A DNA stretch of 6,271 nucleotides from Candidatus Kaiserbacteria bacterium RIFCSPHIGHO2_01_FULL_58_22 (GTDB lineage Bacteria > Patescibacteriota > Minisyncoccia > Phycocordibacterales > UBA2100). How positions within the stretch are numbered: the first letter of the stretch is position 1; every line of letters begins with the position of its first letter. Position numbers and translations under genes: made by a program. Below are positions 3,828 to 6,271 of this stretch, piece by piece. The notes beneath the pieces were generated by a model. That model had not been told where the DNA came from and did no database searches. It saw nothing but the letters and a program-made list of their open reading frames with translations. The stretch covers positions 1 through 6,271 of the forward strand of contig MFLB01000041.1 of NCBI GenBank assembly GCA_001781445.1. Reading direction: 5' to 3'.

Positions 3828-5711
3828 TTAGTAAAGTATCCTGAACTTTATCGTGTGCGGCACTTTCTTCATCGCCTCGATGACCGCTGTGTCGTACTCG
3901 GTCCCCACGTCCGTTATCACATAGCCTGTCATCTCGTTCGTTTTCAGGTATTGGCCGAGGATGTTGATATTGTGCGCGGCAAGCACGCCGTTGATGTGCG
4001 CGAGCACGCCTGGCATGTTGTGGTGGATGTGGATGAGCCGGTGCGCGTCCTTCAATTCCGGAAGCTGGATGTTGGGCAGATTGACGGAGAGATACGTGTT
4101 GCCCGCGTTGACGAAGTCGGTGAGCTTGCCGGAGACGAACGCGCCGATGTTCTCCTGCGCCTCCTCCGTCGAGCCGCCGATGTGCGGCGTGAGGATGACG
4201 TTCGGCAGACGCTGGAGCGCGGAGACGAACGGCTCGTCGTTGCCCTTCGGCTCATTGGGGAAGACGTCTATCGCCGACCCCTTCAGTTTTCCGCTTTTGA
4301 GCGCTTGCGCGAGCGCCCCGATGTCCACGACGAAGCCCCTGCTCAAGTTGATGAGAAGCGCTCCGTCCTTCATCAGGCCGATCTCGCGCTCCGAGATGAG
4401 ATTCTTGTTGCGGGGATTCCCGTCCACGTGGAACGTAACGACGTCGCTCTTCTTAAGGACCTCTTCCATCGAGGAACATTTGACGGCGTTCCCTATCGAG
4501 AGCTTGTCCACGATATCGTAAAAACACACTTCCATCCCGAGGGCTTCGGCCGCGACCGAGAGCTGGGAGCCGATGTTGCCGTAGCCGATGATGCCGAGCT
4601 TTTTTCCGCGCACCTCGAAGCTTCCCTTCGACGATTTGTCCCACGCGCCGTCGTGAAGCTTCACGCTTTTGTCGAACACGCCGCGCATGAGCATGACTAT
4701 CTCCCCGATCGCGAGCTCGACGACACTGCGAGTGTTGCTGTATGGGGCGTTGAAGACGGCGACGCCCCGCTTCGAGCACTCGTCGAGGTCTATCTGGTTG
4801 GTGCCGACGCAAAAGGCGCCGACGGCCAAGAGGCGCTTCGCCCCGGCGAGCGCTTTTTTCGTTATCTCCGTTTTGGAGCGGATGCCGAGCACCGAAACGT
4901 CGCGGATTTTCTCCGCAAGCTCGTCTTCGCCGAGGCTTTTCGGAAGAGTTTCTATCTCGTAGCCTTCCCTCCTGAACACCGCGACCGCGTCGGGATGGAT
5001 GTTCTCCAGGAGGAGCGCCTTGAGCCTGTTTTTCGGAAAGGATACCGCCCCCGGCAAGCCGTTGACGTACAGGAACTCGTCGAACGAGGCCACGACGCGG
5101 TCGGCGTGCTTCGTAACGGCGTCACGGGATACGTTCTCGGTGAACGCGAAGAACTTGGACGCCGCGCCGTTCTTCTTTATCTCGTAATCGGTGTAACCGT
5201 CGCCCAGAACGAACGTCTCTCCGGCAAGACCGAGCTTCCGTACGGCCTCGGTCTTGCCGCCTTTCGCGGCAAGCGGATTTTCCTTGTCGTATCCCGTGAT
5301 GTTCCCCGCCCGGTCGAAGGTGAACGTGTTCGCGAGAACATTGCTTTCGGGAATGCCGAAAGATCTGGCGACCGGACCGATGAATTCCCTGAACCCTCCC
5401 GAGATGATGTATATGCTCCGCTTATGCTCGGTGAAGAATTTTTTGTTGCGTGCAAAGGAGGGAGTCACATTCTTCTTGAGATGTTTGACCAGAATCTCGA
5501 TATGTTTCTTGTTCGCTTTGAGAAGCGGGACGCGGCGGCTCAACGATTCTTCGAACGTGATGGCGCCTTCGACTCCTTGCCTCGTGATGTCCCTGATATT
5601 CGCGACGATGCCGTCCTTTTCCGGATCGTTTTTGAGCGCTATCGCGGCCAGTTCATCGAGCGCTTCGAGCTTGGTGAACGTGCTGTCAAAATCAATGATG
5701 ATGTTGGGCAT
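3828..5711 (-). CDS. serA: Fused phosphoserine phosphatase / D-3-phosphoglycerate dehydrogenase (SerB-SerA)
   Basis: A 627-residue two-enzyme protein. Residues 1 to about 217 form a SerB-type HAD phosphatase: IIDFDST with Asp7 and Asp9, Glu16, FEESLSRR with Phe53 and Arg60, ISGGF with Ser104, Lys153, and GDGYTD with Asp171 and Asp175. Glu16, Phe53 and Arg60 match residues that bind phosphoserine in known SerB enzymes. After a linker of roughly 10 residues, about 228-627 is an E. coli-type SerA: the NAD site GYGNIG (376-381) with Asp399, catalytic Arg458, Glu487 (DVFPNEP) and His510 (LTPHIGG), and a C-terminal ACT domain (557-627). His563, Asn565 and Asn583 match the serine-binding residues of E. 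coli SerA, so feedback inhibition by serine is likely. It catalyses the first and last steps of serine synthesis; SerC lies next in the cluster. The ATG at 5709-5711 is chosen because GGGAG lies 6 nt upstream and motif I follows at once. In-frame ATGs at 5741 and 5783 would add 10 and 24 unlike residues. It ends in tandem TAA TGA. Confidence 0.93.
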   Translation of the reverse strand: MPNIIIDFDSTFTKLEALDELAAIALKNDPEKDGIVANIRDITRQGVEGAITFEESLSRRVPLLKANKKHIEILVKHLKKNVTPSFARNKKFFTEHKRSIYIISGGFREFIGPVARSFGIPESNVLANTFTFDRAGNITGYDKENPLAAKGGKTEAVRKLGLAGETFVLGDGYTDYEIKKNGAASKFFAFTENVSRDAVTKHADRVVASFDEFLYVNGLPGAVSFPKNRLKALLLENIHPDAVAVFRREGYEIETLPKSLGEDELAEKIRDVSVLGIRSKTEITKKALAGAKRLLAVGAFCVGTNQIDLDECSKRGVAVFNAPYSNTRSVVELAIGEIVMLMRGVFDKSVKLHDGAWDKSSKGSFEVRGKKLGIIGYGNIGSQLSVAAEALGMEVCFYDIVDKLSIGNAVKCSSMEEVLKKSDVVTFHVDGNPRNKNLISEREIGLMKDGALLINLSRGFVVDIGALAQALKSGKLKGSAIDVFPNEPKGNDEPFVSALQRLPNVILTPHIGGSTEEAQENIGAFVSGKLTDFVNAGNTYLSVNLPNIQLPELKDAHRLIHIHHNMPGVLAHINGVLAAHNINILGQYLKTNEMTGYVITDVGTEYDTAVIEAMKKVPHTIKFRILY

Positions 5712-5738
5712 TCCCTTCTCCCGCTTGGTTCCTCCTTT
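5712..5738 (-). promoter_or_regulatory. Ribosome binding region of serBA, deciding the start
   Basis: On the minus strand GGGAGAAGGGA directly precedes the ATG at 5709-5711, putting GGGAG 6 nt from it. A textbook AAAGGAGG lies at 5731-5738 but is 19 nt away, too far to be optimal, and no other start codon follows it at a proper distance. The upstream ATGs at 5741 and 5783 have no purine-rich site in front of them. This supports the shorter 627-residue protein. Confidence 0.6.
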
Positions 5739-5783
5739 CATCTTCGTATCGTACCAGAGCGCGGGATGAAATGGAAATTTCAA

Positions 5784-5810
5784 ATAGCTTTTTCTGCAAG
5801 AAAATGCTAT
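5784..5810. promoter_or_regulatory. 27-bp dyad symmetry in divergent serBA/ddl spacer (operator-like)
   Basis: ATAGC (5784-5788) pairs with GCTAT (5806-5810), and TTTTC (5790-5794) pairs with GAAAA (5800-5804). They are separated by a T-T mismatch and enclose the loop TGCAA. It lies between the divergent serBA and ddl genes in AT-rich DNA unlike the coding regions and overlaps the possible ddl -10 element. A dimeric-repressor site is one reading; a chance palindrome in AT-rich DNA is the alternative. Confidence 0.4.
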
Positions 5811-5813
5811 ATT
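5805..5813 (+). promoter_or_regulatory. Possible extended -10 promoter element for ddl
   Basis: TGCTATATT combines a TGn extension with TATATT, five of six matches to TATAAT. No good -35 hexamer lies 16-18 bp upstream, which is tolerated by extended -10 promoters. Transcription would start near 5820, leaving a leader of about 59 nt before the ddl ATG. A second -10-like string, TATGAT, lies at 5828-5833 without a -35. Promoter consensus in this lineage is not known to me. Confidence 0.3.
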
Positions 5814-5878
5814 TCACAAATAACGGATATGATAAGTCGTATTTTGCCTAAAAACATGAGTATTTCAGACAAGACCTT

Positions 5879-6271
5879 ATGAAAATCTCACTGATATGCG
5901 GAGGGCCTTCCCTCGAAAGGGGCATCTCGCTTAACTCCGCTCGGTCGGTTCTCGACCATCTTTCGTCGGAGAGGATAGAAATCGTGCCGTTCTACCTCGA
6001 CGCGAAAAAAAACGCGTACCGGATCTCGGCGAGAGAGCTGTACAGCAACACTCCCTCGGACTTCGACTTCAAGCTGGAGCGGGCCGGCAAGCCGCTCAAC
6101 GATCGGCAATTCGCGCGCGAGCTCAAGGAAACGGACATCGTATTCCCCGCCATGCATGGACCATACGGAGAAGACGGCGGAATACAGAGTTTTTTGGAAA
6201 CACGCGGTATTCCCTTCGTCGGTTCGGGCTCGCGAGCGTGCAAGGCGGCCTTCGACAAGTTCGACGCGAAC
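5879..6271 (+). CDS. ddl: D-alanine-D-alanine ligase, N-terminal part (runs off window)
   Basis: The first 131 codons of an ATP-grasp ligase that joins two D-alanines for peptidoglycan in the cytoplasm. The N-terminal domain shows GGPSLERGISLNSARSV, whose Glu13 corresponds to the catalytic-site Glu of Ddl. It also shows the substrate-domain signature MHGPYGEDGGIQSFLETRGIPFVGS, ending with FDK as the window closes. The ATP-grasp catalytic part lies beyond the window. The ATG at 5879-5881 puts the glycine-rich motif at the usual distance from the start. No Shine-Dalgarno is visible before it. An upstream 8-codon frame (5856-5882) ends in a TGA overlapping this ATG as ATGA. The gene is divergent from serBA and probably separately transcribed. 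GGPSLERGISLNSARS is of a form I associate with Parcubacteria-type Ddl. Confidence 0.92.
   Translation, partial: MKISLICGGPSLERGISLNSARSVLDHLSSERIEIVPFYLDAKKNAYRISARELYSNTPSDFDFKLERAGKPLNDRQFARELKETDIVFPAMHGPYGEDGGIQSFLETRGIPFVGSGSRACKAAFDKFDAN

Noticed and set aside
5712..5783. Longer serBA start at ATG 5781-5783 or 5739-5741
   Set aside because: Neither has an upstream ribosome-binding site, and the added residues have no counterpart before the HAD motif I of SerB. The ATG at 5709-5711 has GGGAG at proper spacing.
3855..5882. A 675-codon plus-strand open frame opposite serBA
   Set aside because: It lies antisense to a gene with every expected motif, shows no recognisable domain and is rich in Arg, Asp, Glu and Val as expected for the complement of a GC-biased gene. 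It is a shadow frame, although unusually long.

Overview
The window looks like a piece of a bacterial chromosome with fairly GC-rich coding DNA and short spacers. The Ddl-like, RNase J-like, HAD and clusterless MutY-like proteins resemble those I associate with Candidate Phyla Radiation (Parcubacteria-type) genomes. That placement is an impression from protein and repeat style, not a search result. There is no rRNA, tRNA, CRISPR array, transposase or phage gene.

Layout, left to right. (1) 1-873, plus strand: the 3' part of a ribonuclease J gene. (2) About 929-1678, minus strand: a MutY-like DNA glycosylase without the iron-sulfur cluster or NUDIX domain, whose start codon cannot be found. (3) About 1679-1935: a hairpin-rich repeat block that runs into the mutY 5' end. 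(4) 1936-5711, minus strand: a likely serine-biosynthesis cluster. Its order of transcription is a fused phosphoserine phosphatase/3-phosphoglycerate dehydrogenase (SerB-SerA), a 120-nt inverted repeat, a SerC-like class V aminotransferase, then a separate HAD-IB phosphatase 4 nt downstream. (5) 5712-5878: a divergent intergenic region with a dyad symmetry and a possible promoter. (6) 5879-6271, plus strand: the start of a D-alanine-D-alanine ligase gene running off the end.

How the genes work together: the fused protein carries the first step (3-phosphoglycerate oxidation) and the last step (phosphoserine hydrolysis) of the phosphorylated serine pathway, and the aminotransferase supplies the middle step, so two genes encode the route from 3-phosphoglycerate to serine. 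The ACT domain of the fusion keeps the residues that bind serine in E. coli SerA, so feedback inhibition is likely. The second HAD protein lacks the phosphoserine-specific residues and probably does something else.

The most unusual features are the SerB-SerA fusion; the inverted repeat whose distal arm covers the serC start codon; the family of hairpins sharing an AGCAAGCT centre with different stems; a perfect 25-bp stem after the HAD gene; a 30-bp palindrome inside mutY that encodes nearly the same peptide on both strands; and the apparent loss of the mutY start where the repeat block meets the gene.
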